Source: JAJPHW01 sp963771505 (lineage in GTDB: Bacteria; Acidobacteriota; Terriglobia; Terriglobales; Acidobacteriaceae). From it: a DNA stretch of 64,000 bases. Within the stretch, counting starts at the first letter, position 1. Each line of letters opens with the position of its first letter. Positions 52,264 to 61,880 of this stretch are shown here, in pieces. The translations under genes were made by a program, and so were the position numbers. The notes under the pieces were generated by a model. The model was not told where the DNA came from. It worked only from the letters and a program-made list of their open reading frames with translations, and did no database searches. Location: NCBI GenBank assembly GCA_963771505.1, contig CAVYTO010000002.1, positions 868,001 through 932,000 on the forward strand. Reading direction: 5' to 3'.

Positions 52264-52887
52264 CTACTGCTTCCTGCTGGCGCCCGCGGGCGGTTGCAGG
52301 TCGTGGCTGAAAAATGTGCTGGCGTTGCAGGTGGTCACGATGCTCTCGTTGGGCGCGTACTGATACGTATGCTTCGCATGCGCTTCGGTGCCTTTTTTCG
52401 TGTTGGCCACCAGCACGTTCGAAATGTTAACGATGCGCTCCAATTTCCCAACGTGGTCGAAGAAGTTCACCATCGAATAGTAGGGGCCATCGAGTTCCAT
52501 CTCGAACGGCAGTTCCGTGTAAAACTCTTTAGTGGCAACCGGCTTCGCCGTGTAGCGGCGAATTTCGACTCCGGCTTTCACCGCTTCCGCGTCCAGCATC
52601 TTGATGAAGCCGTCAACTTCTTTTTCATCGGGCACGATGTGGCGCTCGATATCCAGTTGCTGTTTGAGACTGGCTACCTGCCGGTCCATTTCCGCTAATT
52701 TCGGACGGTAGGCTTCCAGTTCCGCATTCTCGCGCAGCTTGTTCGCCAGCTTCTGCTCGGAAGCCACGTTGGCTTCGCGCTGCGACTTGAATACCGTGAA
52801 ATAGAGAGCACCCGTCAGCAATACCGCGCCGAAGATGATCGTCGCCCATTGCTTGATTGCCGCCGGCACTTCAGTCAGGTTCAACAT
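52264..52887 (-). CDS. pilO: Type IV pilus inner-membrane protein PilO
   Basis: This 207-residue single-pass protein has a cytoplasmic start (MLNLTEVPAAIKQW), one helix (about 15-32), a coiled coil (QREANVASEQKLANKLRENA) and a ferredoxin-like periplasmic domain (GVEIRRYTAKPVATKEFY, LDGPYYSMVNFFDHVGKLER). PilO pairs with PilN. GGCGGAG just before the ATG is a good ribosome-binding site. It follows pilN by 13 bases. Confidence 0.92.
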   Translation of the reverse strand: MLNLTEVPAAIKQWATIIFGAVLLTGALYFTVFKSQREANVASEQKLANKLRENAELEAYRPKLAEMDRQVASLKQQLDIERHIVPDEKEVDGFIKMLDAEAVKAGVEIRRYTAKPVATKEFYTELPFEMELDGPYYSMVNFFDHVGKLERIVNISNVLVANTKKGTEAHAKHTYQYAPNESIVTTCNASTFFSHDLQPPAGASRKQ

Positions 52888-52900
52888 AGTCTCCGCCTTT

Positions 52901-53488
52901 TTAGGACTTGCCCTTTTCGCAACTCAGAGTGAATTGAAATGCCTGCATTTCTTTGTAGGTCTCGTCCTGAAACGTTTCCTTGATTTCGATGTTGCGGAAG
53001 TAACCGGTCTTCTGCAGATTGGCAATCAGGTTGGCGACCGCATCGGTGCTCAACGCCATGCCTTCAATATCAACGCTGTTGCCCTGGTCCTTCATGGTGT
53101 TGAGCCAGACCGCTTCGGTTCCATTCACGGTGTCGCCCATCATGGCCATGAGACTGACCGGGCCAGCCTGGTTCGAGCGCAACTGGTCAATCACGTCGAC
53201 GCGGCGCTTGTAAGCGTCGGCCTGGCGTTGACGCTCGAGGTATCTGGCTTTCACGTCGGCGAGTTCTCGGTTTGTCCGGTCGGCAACCTGAATCTTCTGG
53301 TCGATGCTTTTCTTCTGCGTGTCCAGTTGATGCCAGTAGCCGTAGTTCAGGAAGCCGACAATCGCGGCTACCACGAGAACTTTTACTGTGGGTGAGCTGA
53401 CATCGCCCATCTCCATGCTCACGGCTGCTCCGCCGCCAGCGCGTTTGCCTTTAGCTTTCGGAATTCCAAGCAGGTTTATTCGGATCAT
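52901..53488 (-). CDS. pilN: Type IV pilus inner-membrane protein PilN
   Basis: This 195-residue protein starts MIRINLLGIPKAKGK, the short cytoplasmic motif that binds PilM. A transmembrane helix (about 34-52), coiled coil and ferredoxin-like domain (VDIEGMALSTDAVANLIANL, FRNIEIKETFQDET) follow. It overlaps the pilM stop as ATGA, so the two are translationally coupled. Confidence 0.93.
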   Translation of the reverse strand: MIRINLLGIPKAKGKRAGGGAAVSMEMGDVSSPTVKVLVVAAIVGFLNYGYWHQLDTQKKSIDQKIQVADRTNRELADVKARYLERQRQADAYKRRVDVIDQLRSNQAGPVSLMAMMGDTVNGTEAVWLNTMKDQGNSVDIEGMALSTDAVANLIANLQKTGYFRNIEIKETFQDETYKEMQAFQFTLSCEKGKS

Positions 53489-54537
53489 AGGCTTTCAAAG
53501 CTCCTTAAGGCCAAACCCACCGCTACAGCCATCTGGCCGGCATTTTGCTCGATCAACTCCATCCCCTTGCCTGCAGGGGGTGTGATTCTTTGGAACGGGT
53601 TCAAAATTTCAACCGGCAGAGAAAATTCCTGCCGCAACGCTTCGATCAGACCCGGAACTTTTGAAGAGCCGCCGGCGACGTAAATTTTCTCAATGTGCTC
53701 TCCCGATGCGCTGGCCCGGAAGAAGTCGAACGTCTTCTGGATTTCGAGGACGATGATCTCTGTCACTTGCTGCAGGATCGGGGTCTTCGCATCTTCGCTC
53801 ACCGTTCCCACCTTGTTGCCTAGTTTTAGTGATTCGGCATCGTCAAAGCTCAAATCCAATTCCTTCTGCAACGAGTCCGTGTATTGATGGCCGCCCACGC
53901 TGACGTCACGTGGGAACAGCGGCGTCGTGCCCTTCACGATGTTGATGTTCATCACGCTTGCGCCCAGATTCAGCAGCGCGACCACTTGTCCCGGCGCCGG
54001 CTCGTAGTTGTACTCGTAGCAGTTCTGCAAGGCCAGCGAATCGATGTCCACAATAGACGGAGTTTTGCCAGCCATCGAGAGTACGTTGGTGTAGTTCAGG
54101 ATCTTGTCCTTCTTGACGGCGACAAGCAGAACGTCCATCTGCGGGCTGCCCGCTTCTTCGGAAAGGATCTGATAATCCAGATTCACGTCAGCCAGATCGA
54201 ACGGAATGTGCTGGGCCGCTTCTTTCTGGATGGTCTCTGCCAGTTCCTGATCGCTCATGGTCGGCAGCGAAATCTTTTTCACAATGACCGAGTGTCCGCT
54301 GACTGCGGTGGCCACGCTCTTGGTCTTGATCTGAGTGTCCGCAAAGAGCTTCGAAATCGCGCTCGACACCGTACCGGAGTCGACGATCATCGAGTCAACG
54401 ACGATGTCAGGAGCCAAGGCTTCCAGTCCGAGATGCGTGACTTCGATCCCGCTGCGGCTCTTCTTCAGCTCGACCGCCTTGATGCTCGATGACCCCACAT
54501 CCAGCCCTACAATCGTTTTCGATCCCATTCCAAACAT
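53485..54537 (-). CDS. pilM: Type IV pilus assembly ATPase-like protein PilM
   Basis: About 350 residues from the ATG at 54537 (MFGMGSKTIVGLDVGSSSIK); a second ATG at 54528 is possible, and the frame's upstream extension to 54597 is unlikely. The actin-like fold shows GLDVGSSSIKAVELKK, AAQHIPFDLADVNLDYQIL and VAGGSSKVPGLIEALRQEF. PilM is the cytoplasmic part of the PilMNO platform. It opens the pilMNOPQ run. An HTH gene lies 84 bases upstream on the same strand. Confidence 0.94.
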   Translation of the reverse strand: MFGMGSKTIVGLDVGSSSIKAVELKKSRSGIEVTHLGLEALAPDIVVDSMIVDSGTVSSAISKLFADTQIKTKSVATAVSGHSVIVKKISLPTMSDQELAETIQKEAAQHIPFDLADVNLDYQILSEEAGSPQMDVLLVAVKKDKILNYTNVLSMAGKTPSIVDIDSLALQNCYEYNYEPAPGQVVALLNLGASVMNINIVKGTTPLFPRDVSVGGHQYTDSLQKELDLSFDDAESLKLGNKVGTVSEDAKTPILQQVTEIIVLEIQKTFDFFRASASGEHIEKIYVAGGSSKVPGLIEALRQEFSLPVEILNPFQRITPPAGKGMELIEQNAGQMAVAVGLALRSFESL

Positions 54538-54621
54538 GTGGCCCGCCTCGTTCTTTGCCGGCCACGAAGGCCGGCTGATTTTGTGTAAAGCCAACAAAAT
54601 TCCGCTGGCTGAATAGTCCGT

Positions 54622-54849
54622 TTATTGCCCGGCCGCTTTTGCGGACGCCTGCGCCTTCTTCACTCCAGATTCCAGTTCCGATTTCTCTTCCATCCATTGG
54701 TCCAGCTTTGACTTCTTGAAACGCCAGCGATTTCCCAACTTGAAGGCTGGTATCGTCTGCTCGCCCACGTACTTGTAGAGCGTGTCCGGACTTACGCCCA
54801 GATATTGCGACGCCTGGCGAATATTCATCACTTCTCGCGAGTCAGACAT
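54622..54849 (-). CDS. Excisionase/MerR-like helix-turn-helix DNA-binding protein
   Basis: About 75 residues from the ATG at 54849 (MSDSREVMNIRQASQYLGVS). IRQASQYLGVSPDTLYKYV then IPAFKLGNRWRFKKSKLDQW is the compact HTH seen in BldC and excisionase families. The tail is Lys/Ala-rich. The longer frame to 54927 adds residues outside the family. Its position directly before pilM suggests it may regulate the pilus operon or be transcribed with it. Confidence 0.85.
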   Translation of the reverse strand: MSDSREVMNIRQASQYLGVSPDTLYKYVGEQTIPAFKLGNRWRFKKSKLDQWMEEKSELESGVKKAQASAKAAGQ

Positions 54850-55182
54850 TGGCCCTTTCGCTTCCTGGAATCTTTCCGGGAAGTTGCAGTGAGCCGAGCA
54901 TATATCAACGTCGAAACGCGGCCGCATGGGGGAGTAATGCCGTGTTTTGTTGGGTTTTTGGGGTTTTTCGCGGAAAGTAACCTGCGCGCAGGCGAGAGTA
55001 ACGTCTATATATTGTGGGTAGCTAAGTCGAGGAGGCCATTAGCTGTATTCGCGCAAGTTCTCGGAATTTCATTACCGGGAACCGTAACCAAAGTACCAGA
55101 CACGGTACGGAAGGTGCTGTACGCGGGGAACCGCGGGTGTGCTAGGCTGTCCAGCTTTCAATGAGGTCGCACGGAGTTCCGA
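54850..55182. other. 333-base intergenic region upstream of the HTH-pil operon
   Basis: This gap separates the MarC stop from the HTH gene, both on the minus strand, so it should hold the promoter of the HTH/pil run. It contains a T/G-rich tract (about 54953-54978) and a short AT-rich stretch (CTATATATTG near 55011). I found no convincing -35/-10 pair or sigma-54 site, and no small gene. Confidence 0.5.
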
Positions 55183-55845
55183 CTAACTCTTGAAATCGGC
55201 AACGCCATCCCACACCAGCTGGACCGCAATCGCCAGAATTAGAAATCCGAAGATGCGGTTAATGGCACCCATTGCGCCGGGTCCGAGTCGCCGCTCTAAT
55301 GGACCACCCAACATTAGGAACAAATAACAAGAAAGCGCCACGCCGCCTATTCCCAACACCATGCCGAGGTAGGCTACGGGATGATCCGCATGAGCGGCTA
55401 AGCCCATCACCACGCCGATCGATCCCGGCCCGGACAAAAGGGGCATGGCGAGCGGAGCGAAGGATACGTCTTCTTTCGTGATGGCTTCATGGCTTTCGGC
55501 GGGAGTGATCCGGCTGGTTGACGTAACCATCCCCCACGCCGTGTTGGCTACGATCAGGCCGCCGGCGATCTTCAACACGGGTAGCGAGATTCCGAAGAAG
55601 CCCAGAACAAATCGTCCGAAAAATAAAAAAACGACGAGGATGCCAAAAACATACGCCGCAGTTTTCATCGCCGTGCGATTGCGCTCCGAAGATGGGTAGC
55701 GAGCGGTGAGCGAGTAGAAGACCGGGATGCCGCCGAACGGATCGACGATCGGAAACAGCGCGAGGAAAGTCGCAGCCGCCGCGGAAGGCACGGTTCGGAG
55801 AAGCTGATCGACGGCGTTGCTGGTAACGGCCATGGCAGACCACAT
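55183..55845 (-). CDS. MarC-family integral membrane protein
   Basis: This 220-residue protein has six hydrophobic helices and the MarC pattern TFLALFPIVDPFGGIPVFYS, GLIVANTAWGM, PLAMPLLSGPGSIGVVMGLA and MGAINRIFGFLILAIAVQLV. MarC proteins were first named for antibiotic resistance but have no proven transport role. An ATG at 55833 is an alternative start. Its start codon is 35 bases after the end of the M28 gene upstream. Confidence 0.93.
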   Translation of the reverse strand: MWSAMAVTSNAVDQLLRTVPSAAAATFLALFPIVDPFGGIPVFYSLTARYPSSERNRTAMKTAAYVFGILVVFLFFGRFVLGFFGISLPVLKIAGGLIVANTAWGMVTSTSRITPAESHEAITKEDVSFAPLAMPLLSGPGSIGVVMGLAAHADHPVAYLGMVLGIGGVALSCYLFLMLGGPLERRLGPGAMGAINRIFGFLILAIAVQLVWDGVADFKS

Positions 55846-55880
55846 TACTACAAAGTGAGTTTAGCCGGCAGCATTGCCTT

Positions 55881-58046
55881 CTACTTACCGATGTCGAGCG
55901 CTCTGGCGGCGCGATCAAGAGCGGCTGAAAGCAAATCTAACTGATGGTCGGCCTCGGCACGGTCATGCCGGTCAATCGATTCATTGACTCCAGGAATGAC
56001 TACGGCGGCGTAGCCGGTGTACTCTCCCGGAGCATAAATTGAATGTCGATACCAGGGCCGGTGCGGCAAACCGCCCTCGATGAGGAGTTCCCTCTCGGCT
56101 TGAATCAGAGCCGCGTTCAGTTTTTCTATATCTTTTCCACCTTTGCGCTGCCGAGCCGTCATCTTTGCTCCGGCTTCCTCAAAGCGGCGCGCGGCTGAAG
56201 CGGCCTGCTGAAAGTGCGTGTCCGGTGCGCCGAACTCCGCCTCAGCTTTCTTGTTGGCGGCATCAAGGTAGACGAGGATTTCCTTTCCGTATTCTTCGTA
56301 ATCGAATGGAAGGATGTCGACGTCGCTCATCCGAATAATTTCCAGCCCGAACATTCGCGCCATTTCTTGCTCGTAAACAAATGTAGGATCGCCGAATTTC
56401 TTGAACCAGTTGAAATTATCGAAGGCCGAGTGGTAGACACCGTACGGACCGGTCGAGCCTATGTCTGTCGAGGGCACACCAAGATGTTGCAGAAACGGAG
56501 TGTAGTCGGATCCGCTGCCCAAATCGCCTACCGGAACGTCGGCTTTGGTTTCGGCGGCTGGAGTTCGGTCCTGGCTGCCCGGATCGTCGGCCTGTCTCGA
56601 GCCCAACTGGTTTGATCTCCTCCACGCATCGTAAACAGTCCCTCCCTGGGGACTGGGTACGACTGTGGAAATATCGCGGATGAATTGCTTCAAAGTTGGC
56701 ACCGATGATGCGCTGAATTTCTGCCCCGACACTGCGACATCCATATTGAAATATGCCACCGCGTTCCTGAGTTCGGATTCATGTTGCTCCACCCACTCGG
56801 TGGAACCGATCAAACCAAACTCCTCCGCATCCCAACTAGCGATGACAATCGAGCGCTTCGGTTTCCATCCTGTCTTTAATAGGTCGCCGATACCGTGCAC
56901 TGCCTCCAACATTGCAGCCGTGCCGCTGTTTGGGTCTACCGCGCCATAAACCCACGCGTCGCGGTGATTTCCCGCTACGACGGATTCATTCGGCTGTTCG
57001 CTTCCGCGGATTTGACCGATCACGTCCCAGATCGTGCGGTACTGATAGTCCTGTTTGAGGTGCATCTTCACCCTGACCGGCCCCGGCCCGATGTGATAGG
57101 TAAACGGTAACGACCCTTGCCAATCGTGCGGCGGCGTCGGTCCCGCCATGTGAGACAGAATTGGCCACGCTTCAGCGTAGGAAATCGGAGTGATCGGTAT
57201 TTTCGGCAAAGCTGCCGATTGTGACGGGGGAATGCGTTTCGAGTCTGGCAGCGAAGGTTCGGATGCAATACCCGGCGTCGTGGGGTCGCCAGCAAATTCA
57301 AATATGTAGCCGACAGAGCCACGCTGGACACCGGTATCCGGCCGCCACGGCCCTTGCGGATATTTATCCCCCTGCTGCCATCCATCGTCCGCCGGGTCGC
57401 TGTAAATGATGAGACCTGCTGCACCTCGTTGTTGCGCCAGCAGCGCTTTCACGCCACGAAAGTTGTGTCCGTAGCGAACGAGCACGATTTTGCCGCGGAC
57501 GCTGATCTTCAACTCGTCCAATTTCTTAAAATCTTCGGGCCTGCCGTAGTTGGCATAGATAACGTCTGCCTCAGCGTCGCCCGATGCCGACATGGCATTA
57601 AAAGGGGTAACGACCCGCGGATCATCTTGGAACGGATCCCCCTCGACATGTTCTCGGCTGGGGCCGTGCATGTGGATGTCCGCGGGGGCAATTATGTCCA
57701 GGCTAATTTCTTGGGGGTAATTCATCCAAACGCGGTACTCGACGATTTGTGTAGCAAGCCCGGCATCGCGAAATTTTTCGGCGACATAATCGGCGGTAGC
57801 TTTGTCTTCAATCGTCCCCGCCATATGCGGCGCCTGCGTGAGCACATGTAGATGTTTTTCCGCAAGTTTCGGATCGGGCACCGAAAGAAAGCGAGATTCC
57901 CAGGCGATTTCTACCTGCGGATTTGCGAAGCCAAAGATGGATAATGGAGCCGTCGCCGTTTTGCCGGGGATCCGGGCCGGCGGCACAAGATTTGAAAACA
58001 TCGGAATGACGAGCAGAAGAACAATCCGGCTACCGAAGCGCTTCAC
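55881..58046 (-). CDS. Secreted PSMA-like M28 peptidase, copy 2
   Basis: This 721-residue protein has a signal segment (MKRFGSRIVLLLVIPMFSNL). A protease-associated domain (about 160-260) is followed by the M28 core with AGNHRDAWVYGAVDPNSGTA, WDAEEFGLIGSTEWVE and GSGSDYTPFLQHLGVP, and a C-terminal helical dimerisation domain. Metal-ligand residues look complete, and the motifs are closer to human PSMA than those of copy 1. Zinc carboxypeptidase activity on periplasmic peptides is inferred. MarC follows after 35 bases. Confidence 0.91.
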   Translation of the reverse strand: MKRFGSRIVLLLVIPMFSNLVPPARIPGKTATAPLSIFGFANPQVEIAWESRFLSVPDPKLAEKHLHVLTQAPHMAGTIEDKATADYVAEKFRDAGLATQIVEYRVWMNYPQEISLDIIAPADIHMHGPSREHVEGDPFQDDPRVVTPFNAMSASGDAEADVIYANYGRPEDFKKLDELKISVRGKIVLVRYGHNFRGVKALLAQQRGAAGLIIYSDPADDGWQQGDKYPQGPWRPDTGVQRGSVGYIFEFAGDPTTPGIASEPSLPDSKRIPPSQSAALPKIPITPISYAEAWPILSHMAGPTPPHDWQGSLPFTYHIGPGPVRVKMHLKQDYQYRTIWDVIGQIRGSEQPNESVVAGNHRDAWVYGAVDPNSGTAAMLEAVHGIGDLLKTGWKPKRSIVIASWDAEEFGLIGSTEWVEQHESELRNAVAYFNMDVAVSGQKFSASSVPTLKQFIRDISTVVPSPQGGTVYDAWRRSNQLGSRQADDPGSQDRTPAAETKADVPVGDLGSGSDYTPFLQHLGVPSTDIGSTGPYGVYHSAFDNFNWFKKFGDPTFVYEQEMARMFGLEIIRMSDVDILPFDYEEYGKEILVYLDAANKKAEAEFGAPDTHFQQAASAARRFEEAGAKMTARQRKGGKDIEKLNAALIQAERELLIEGGLPHRPWYRHSIYAPGEYTGYAAVVIPGVNESIDRHDRAEADHQLDLLSAALDRAARALDIGK

Positions 58047-58177
58047 AAGAGGCTTTCATCTAGCTGAAGTGTGGCAGAACCAAAATTCTACCTCATAAGG
58101 GGCGGACCCGGTGGATCCGGAGATCATCGCTCTCTCAAGCGCCAGGCAAAAAGTTGGTTTAGCATCGAAGTAAGACC

Positions 58178-59323
58178 ATGCTCGGCAAACAAATGGAATC
58201 AATCGCGCGCAATCCTCCAGCCGTCATCACCGGACTGCTGGTTATTGCGATCTGTATGTTCCTGGCGGTTACTCGATTAGTGAACCGATTCGGCGAGCAG
58301 GAAAAAGCTTTGGGGCGGCACACTTTCGAAAAGGGTTTAGCAGAGCAACGCGCCGGCAATCCCGAGCTGGCGATCGAAGACTTTCGCGCCGCTCTTCTTT
58401 ACAACCGCGATGATTTTCAATATCAACTCAGCCTGGCGGCCGCTTTGCGCGACTCAGGGCGCACTGAGGAGTCTGAAGCTTATCTCATCGGCCTATGGGA
58501 AGCGAAACCGCAGGACGGTTTAGTGAACCGGGCATTGGGGCGGTTAGCAGCGCGTGAAGGATCGGTGGACAAAGCCATTCAGTACTACCACAACGCGATC
58601 TACGGGATATGGCCGACGGATGCCCAAACTAATCGAACAAATGCAGAGTTCGAGCTGATCGACTTCCTTTTGCGAGCAAACTCAATCCCGCACGCGCAAG
58701 CCGAACTTATTATGCTCGATGCAACTCACCCGCCCGCCATATCGACCGAGTTGCGGATCGCCAGCTTGTTCGAAAAGTCCCAGGACTACGAACATGCGGC
58801 CGAAGCTTACCGGGAGATATTGCGCAAGGAGCCAGAGAACGCTGTGGCACTTGCTGGGCTGGGCGCTGCGGCGTTTCATCTCGGGGACTACCGAACTGCG
58901 GAAACGCATTTGGAAAGGGCCGCAAAGGCGAATCCTGGCGACGCCGAGTCCGCGGACTTGCTTCACATGACCACGATGGTGCTTGAATTGGATCCGTTCG
59001 ACCGAAAAATCTCGTTCGCGGAGCAGCAGCACCGCGTCGATATTTCGTGGCAGCAAGCCGAGTCGCGGTTGCAAGACTGCGCCAAGTCGCAAAATATTGA
59101 CTTGAACCAGCCGTCAGCGACCGATGATTTTTCCAGGCTGCAAGCGAAGTGGCAATCGCTGAAGGCTAAAACTCGAGGCACGCCGGACAGAGAGTACGTG
59201 AGCGCGAAAATGGATTTGATCTCCGAGATCGAACAGCAAACTGCCCGTGTCTGCGGCACCCCATCGGGTATGGACCAAGCGCTGCTCATTTTGTCGCAGG
59301 AACGCTCCGGAGCGTCTCGATGA
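58178..59323 (+). CDS. Membrane-anchored TPR protein
   Basis: This 381-residue protein has one N-terminal helix (about 15-35: AVITGLLVIAICMFLAVTRL) and then tetratricopeptide repeats. Examples are FEKGLAEQRAGNPELAIEDF, ALRDSGRTEESEAYLIGLWE, AAEAYREILRKEPENAVALA and AAFHLGDYRTAETHLERAAK, to about residue 265. A divergent C-terminal part follows. TPRs mediate protein contacts, probably in the periplasm here. Its stop overlaps the ClC start as ATGA, implying coupled synthesis with that transporter. Confidence 0.85.
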   Translation: MLGKQMESIARNPPAVITGLLVIAICMFLAVTRLVNRFGEQEKALGRHTFEKGLAEQRAGNPELAIEDFRAALLYNRDDFQYQLSLAAALRDSGRTEESEAYLIGLWEAKPQDGLVNRALGRLAAREGSVDKAIQYYHNAIYGIWPTDAQTNRTNAEFELIDFLLRANSIPHAQAELIMLDATHPPAISTELRIASLFEKSQDYEHAAEAYREILRKEPENAVALAGLGAAAFHLGDYRTAETHLERAAKANPGDAESADLLHMTTMVLELDPFDRKISFAEQQHRVDISWQQAESRLQDCAKSQNIDLNQPSATDDFSRLQAKWQSLKAKTRGTPDREYVSAKMDLISEIEQQTARVCGTPSGMDQALLILSQERSGASR

Positions 59324-61083
59324 GCGTTGCGAGCACGCCCCCGGCAGATATGAAGTTGCAATCTTCCGTCGCGTCAAAGACGCATTGGTATTCCTGGTCG
59401 GCGGCCTTCCGCGAAGAACAATTTTTTCTGATCATCGCTGTGTTTATCGGAATATTTTCCGGCTTGTCGGTGGTCTGTTTTCGATTAGCGATCGACTGGA
59501 CACGCATCGGTCTTCTCGGCCCCGCGCCACATGCGCACGACCTGCGACTTCTAATCGCTCCCACATTGATGGGGCTGCTCGTTGCGGTGCTGGTTGCGCA
59601 TGTCTTTCCGCTGGTTCGCGGCAGCGGAGTCAACCAGACGAAAGCGGCGCTGTACATCTTTAATGGCTTCATTCCCTTTCGCACCGCCGTCGGAAAGTTC
59701 ATTACTTCGGCGCTGGCAATTGGGTCAGGACATTCGCTGGGACCTGAAGATCCCTCGTTGCAGATCGGTGCCAGCATCGCATCGGCTCTGGGACGAAGGA
59801 TGAAGTTTTCCCGCGAAAAACTGCGCTTGTTGGCACCGGTTGGCGCAGCAGCAGGGTTGGCTGCCGCTTTCAATGCACCTATCTCAGCTGTGCTTTTTGT
59901 CATAGAAGAAGTGATCGGCCGTTGGAGTGCCGGGATCCTCGGGTCGGTTGTTCTTTCCGCGATTTCGAGCGTAGTTGTAGTGCGTTGGTTTCTTGGATCG
60001 CAGCCGTTATTCCGAATTCCGTCGGTGACTTCCATCCGCCCGGCGGAGCTGATTGCGTACGCGCTTCTGGGCATCATTGGCGGAGGGGCTGCCGTGATCT
60101 TCGCAAAATCCATCGGCTACCTGCGTCCGCGATTGCGCACTCTGCCTCGGTGGACGCAGTATGCTCAACCGGCGGTTGCCGGCCTGATTATCGGGCTCAT
60201 CGGATATTTGGGCGCTCCGCAGATTATGGGTGCGGGCTACCAGTATATGGACGAAGCCATGCACGGCCAATTCACGTGGCAAATGCTGGCTATACTGGCC
60301 GGACTAAAAATTCTTGCGACGACGATGTCGTTCGTGAGCGGAGCACCCGGCGGAATGTTTGCGCCGACTCTTTTCGTAGGAGCAATGTTAGGCGGAGCGG
60401 TAGGTGGGATCGAGCAACATTTCTATCCACACCTCACCGGATCAACTGGAACCTATGCCTTGGTTGGCATGGGAGTATTGTTCGCAGGTTTCCTGAGGGC
60501 GCCGCTGACGTCCGTATTTATGGTGCTGGAAGTTTGCGGAAACTATTCGATCATTCTGCCAGTGATCGTAGCCAACACGCTCGCTTATGTGGTGTCGAGG
60601 AGTCTTCAACCGACTCCTATTTTTGACATGCTGACCCGCCAGGATGGACTCGATCTACCTTCGATGGAAGAACAGCGGGAAGAAAAAGTATTGCGCGTCG
60701 AGGACGCCATGCAGGTTCTCGATCTGCCAATTTTGAACGCGGATGAGACTGTCGCGAGCGCGATGATTACCGCGCAAAGATCGTCCGCGGGAACATTCAT
60801 GGTGCGCATGAGTCCTAGCGGATGGGGTAGCGCTTCACGAGATTTACTTGAGAGACTTTCGGGCGAAGGCAAAGGGGAAATGTCGCTGGCTTCCGCGCTT
60901 CCGACAGGACGGCTACCTTACTTGCATCCTGACTATCCTCTGGAAATGGCTTTGCGATACGTTTACCAATTTCCGCTGGTACCGGTCGTTAGTCGAGCCG
61001 ACTTCCGCAAGCTTGAAGGCGTCATTTCGAGCGATGCCGTCTTAGCGCAGTATCACGTGGTAAGCAGAAACGGCGAAGGCTGA
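59320..61083 (+). CDS. ClC-family chloride channel/transporter with C-terminal CBS-like region
   Basis: This 587-residue inner-membrane protein has about 10-11 helices in the ClC order. The filter regions read RGSGVNQTKAAL (usually GSGIP), SLGPEDPSLQIGA (usually G-K/R-EGP) and GAPGGMFAPTLFVGAML, while LAAAFNAPISAVLFVIEE keeps the Glu pair linked to proton coupling. The gating Glu in the second filter motif is retained. A C-terminal region (about 455-587) resembles a CBS pair (VEDAMQVLDLPILNADETVA). Chloride/proton antiport is plausible, but the altered motifs make ion choice uncertain. ATGA overlap with the TPR gene. Confidence 0.88.
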   Translation: MSVASTPPADMKLQSSVASKTHWYSWSAAFREEQFFLIIAVFIGIFSGLSVVCFRLAIDWTRIGLLGPAPHAHDLRLLIAPTLMGLLVAVLVAHVFPLVRGSGVNQTKAALYIFNGFIPFRTAVGKFITSALAIGSGHSLGPEDPSLQIGASIASALGRRMKFSREKLRLLAPVGAAAGLAAAFNAPISAVLFVIEEVIGRWSAGILGSVVLSAISSVVVVRWFLGSQPLFRIPSVTSIRPAELIAYALLGIIGGGAAVIFAKSIGYLRPRLRTLPRWTQYAQPAVAGLIIGLIGYLGAPQIMGAGYQYMDEAMHGQFTWQMLAILAGLKILATTMSFVSGAPGGMFAPTLFVGAMLGGAVGGIEQHFYPHLTGSTGTYALVGMGVLFAGFLRAPLTSVFMVLEVCGNYSIILPVIVANTLAYVVSRSLQPTPIFDMLTRQDGLDLPSMEEQREEKVLRVEDAMQVLDLPILNADETVASAMITAQRSSAGTFMVRMSPSGWGSASRDLLERLSGEGKGEMSLASALPTGRLPYLHPDYPLEMALRYVYQFPLVPVVSRADFRKLEGVISSDAVLAQYHVVSRNGEG

Positions 61084-61112
61084 GGTTGGCGGCAAGTTGT
61101 TAAACTGGTGAC

Positions 61113-61880
61113 ATGACTGTTGTCCGCGATTCCACGGAGAGATTTTCTTCCCGCGTCGATAATTACCGTCGCTTCCGCCCGAGCTACCCTTCCGAGATAA
61201 TCACGCTGCTGCGAGACGAATGTGGAATGACTTCAGCCACCGTAGTCGCTGACATCGCCTTCGGTACAGGGATATTTACCAAGCTGCTATTGGAGAAGGG
61301 GAATTCCGTTATCGGTATTGATCCAAACGGGCCGATGCGGCAAGCGGGTGAGGAATATCTCGCAGCCTTTACGAAGTTTCGCAGTATTCACGGAACTGCG
61401 GAGAGCACTCACCTCGACGATCAGAGCGTAGATATCATCACAGCAGCTCAAGCGGCGCATTGGTTCGATTGCGATAAAGCGCGGAAGGAATTTGTCCGCA
61501 TTCTGAAGCCTGGCGGATGGGCAGCTCTCATCTGGAACAAGCGCAACCTCGATGGATCAGCCTTCGCGCGCGATTATGAGCAGGTGCTGTTAAATTATGG
61601 CGTCGATTACAAAGAGGTGCGGCACGACGAAAAAGAAATCGCCATCGCGGACAAATTTTTTGGTAAAGACGGCAGATACAAAGCAATCGAGTGGGGGCAA
61701 AGCTCCGATTATGAGAGCATGAAGGGCCGCATGCTGTCGTCGTCATACGTCCCTAAACCGGATCACGCTAGTTATGAACCGATGCTACGCGCCTTGAAGA
61801 GGGCCTTTGATAAGAATCAAGTCGAGGGCCGAGTGCCTTTCGATTACACGACCCAGATCTTCTACGGTAGGCTCGCATGA
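61113..61880 (+). CDS. Class I SAM-dependent methyltransferase
   Basis: This 255-residue cytosolic protein matches the Methyltransf_11 type. Motif I is VADIAFGTGIFTKLL (about 46-60), where the usual D-x-G/A-x-G-T-G reads DIAFGTG. VIGIDPNGPMRQAGEEYL holds the acidic SAM-ribose residue, DIITAAQAAHWFD is motif II, and FVRILKPGGWAALIWN motif III. Its substrate cannot be told from sequence. Its stop overlaps the decarboxylase start as ATGA, so the two proteins are made together. That suggests it may methylate the decarboxylase substrate or product. Confidence 0.85.
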   Translation: MTVVRDSTERFSSRVDNYRRFRPSYPSEIITLLRDECGMTSATVVADIAFGTGIFTKLLLEKGNSVIGIDPNGPMRQAGEEYLAAFTKFRSIHGTAESTHLDDQSVDIITAAQAAHWFDCDKARKEFVRILKPGGWAALIWNKRNLDGSAFARDYEQVLLNYGVDYKEVRHDEKEIAIADKFFGKDGRYKAIEWGQSSDYESMKGRMLSSSYVPKPDHASYEPMLRALKRAFDKNQVEGRVPFDYTTQIFYGRLA

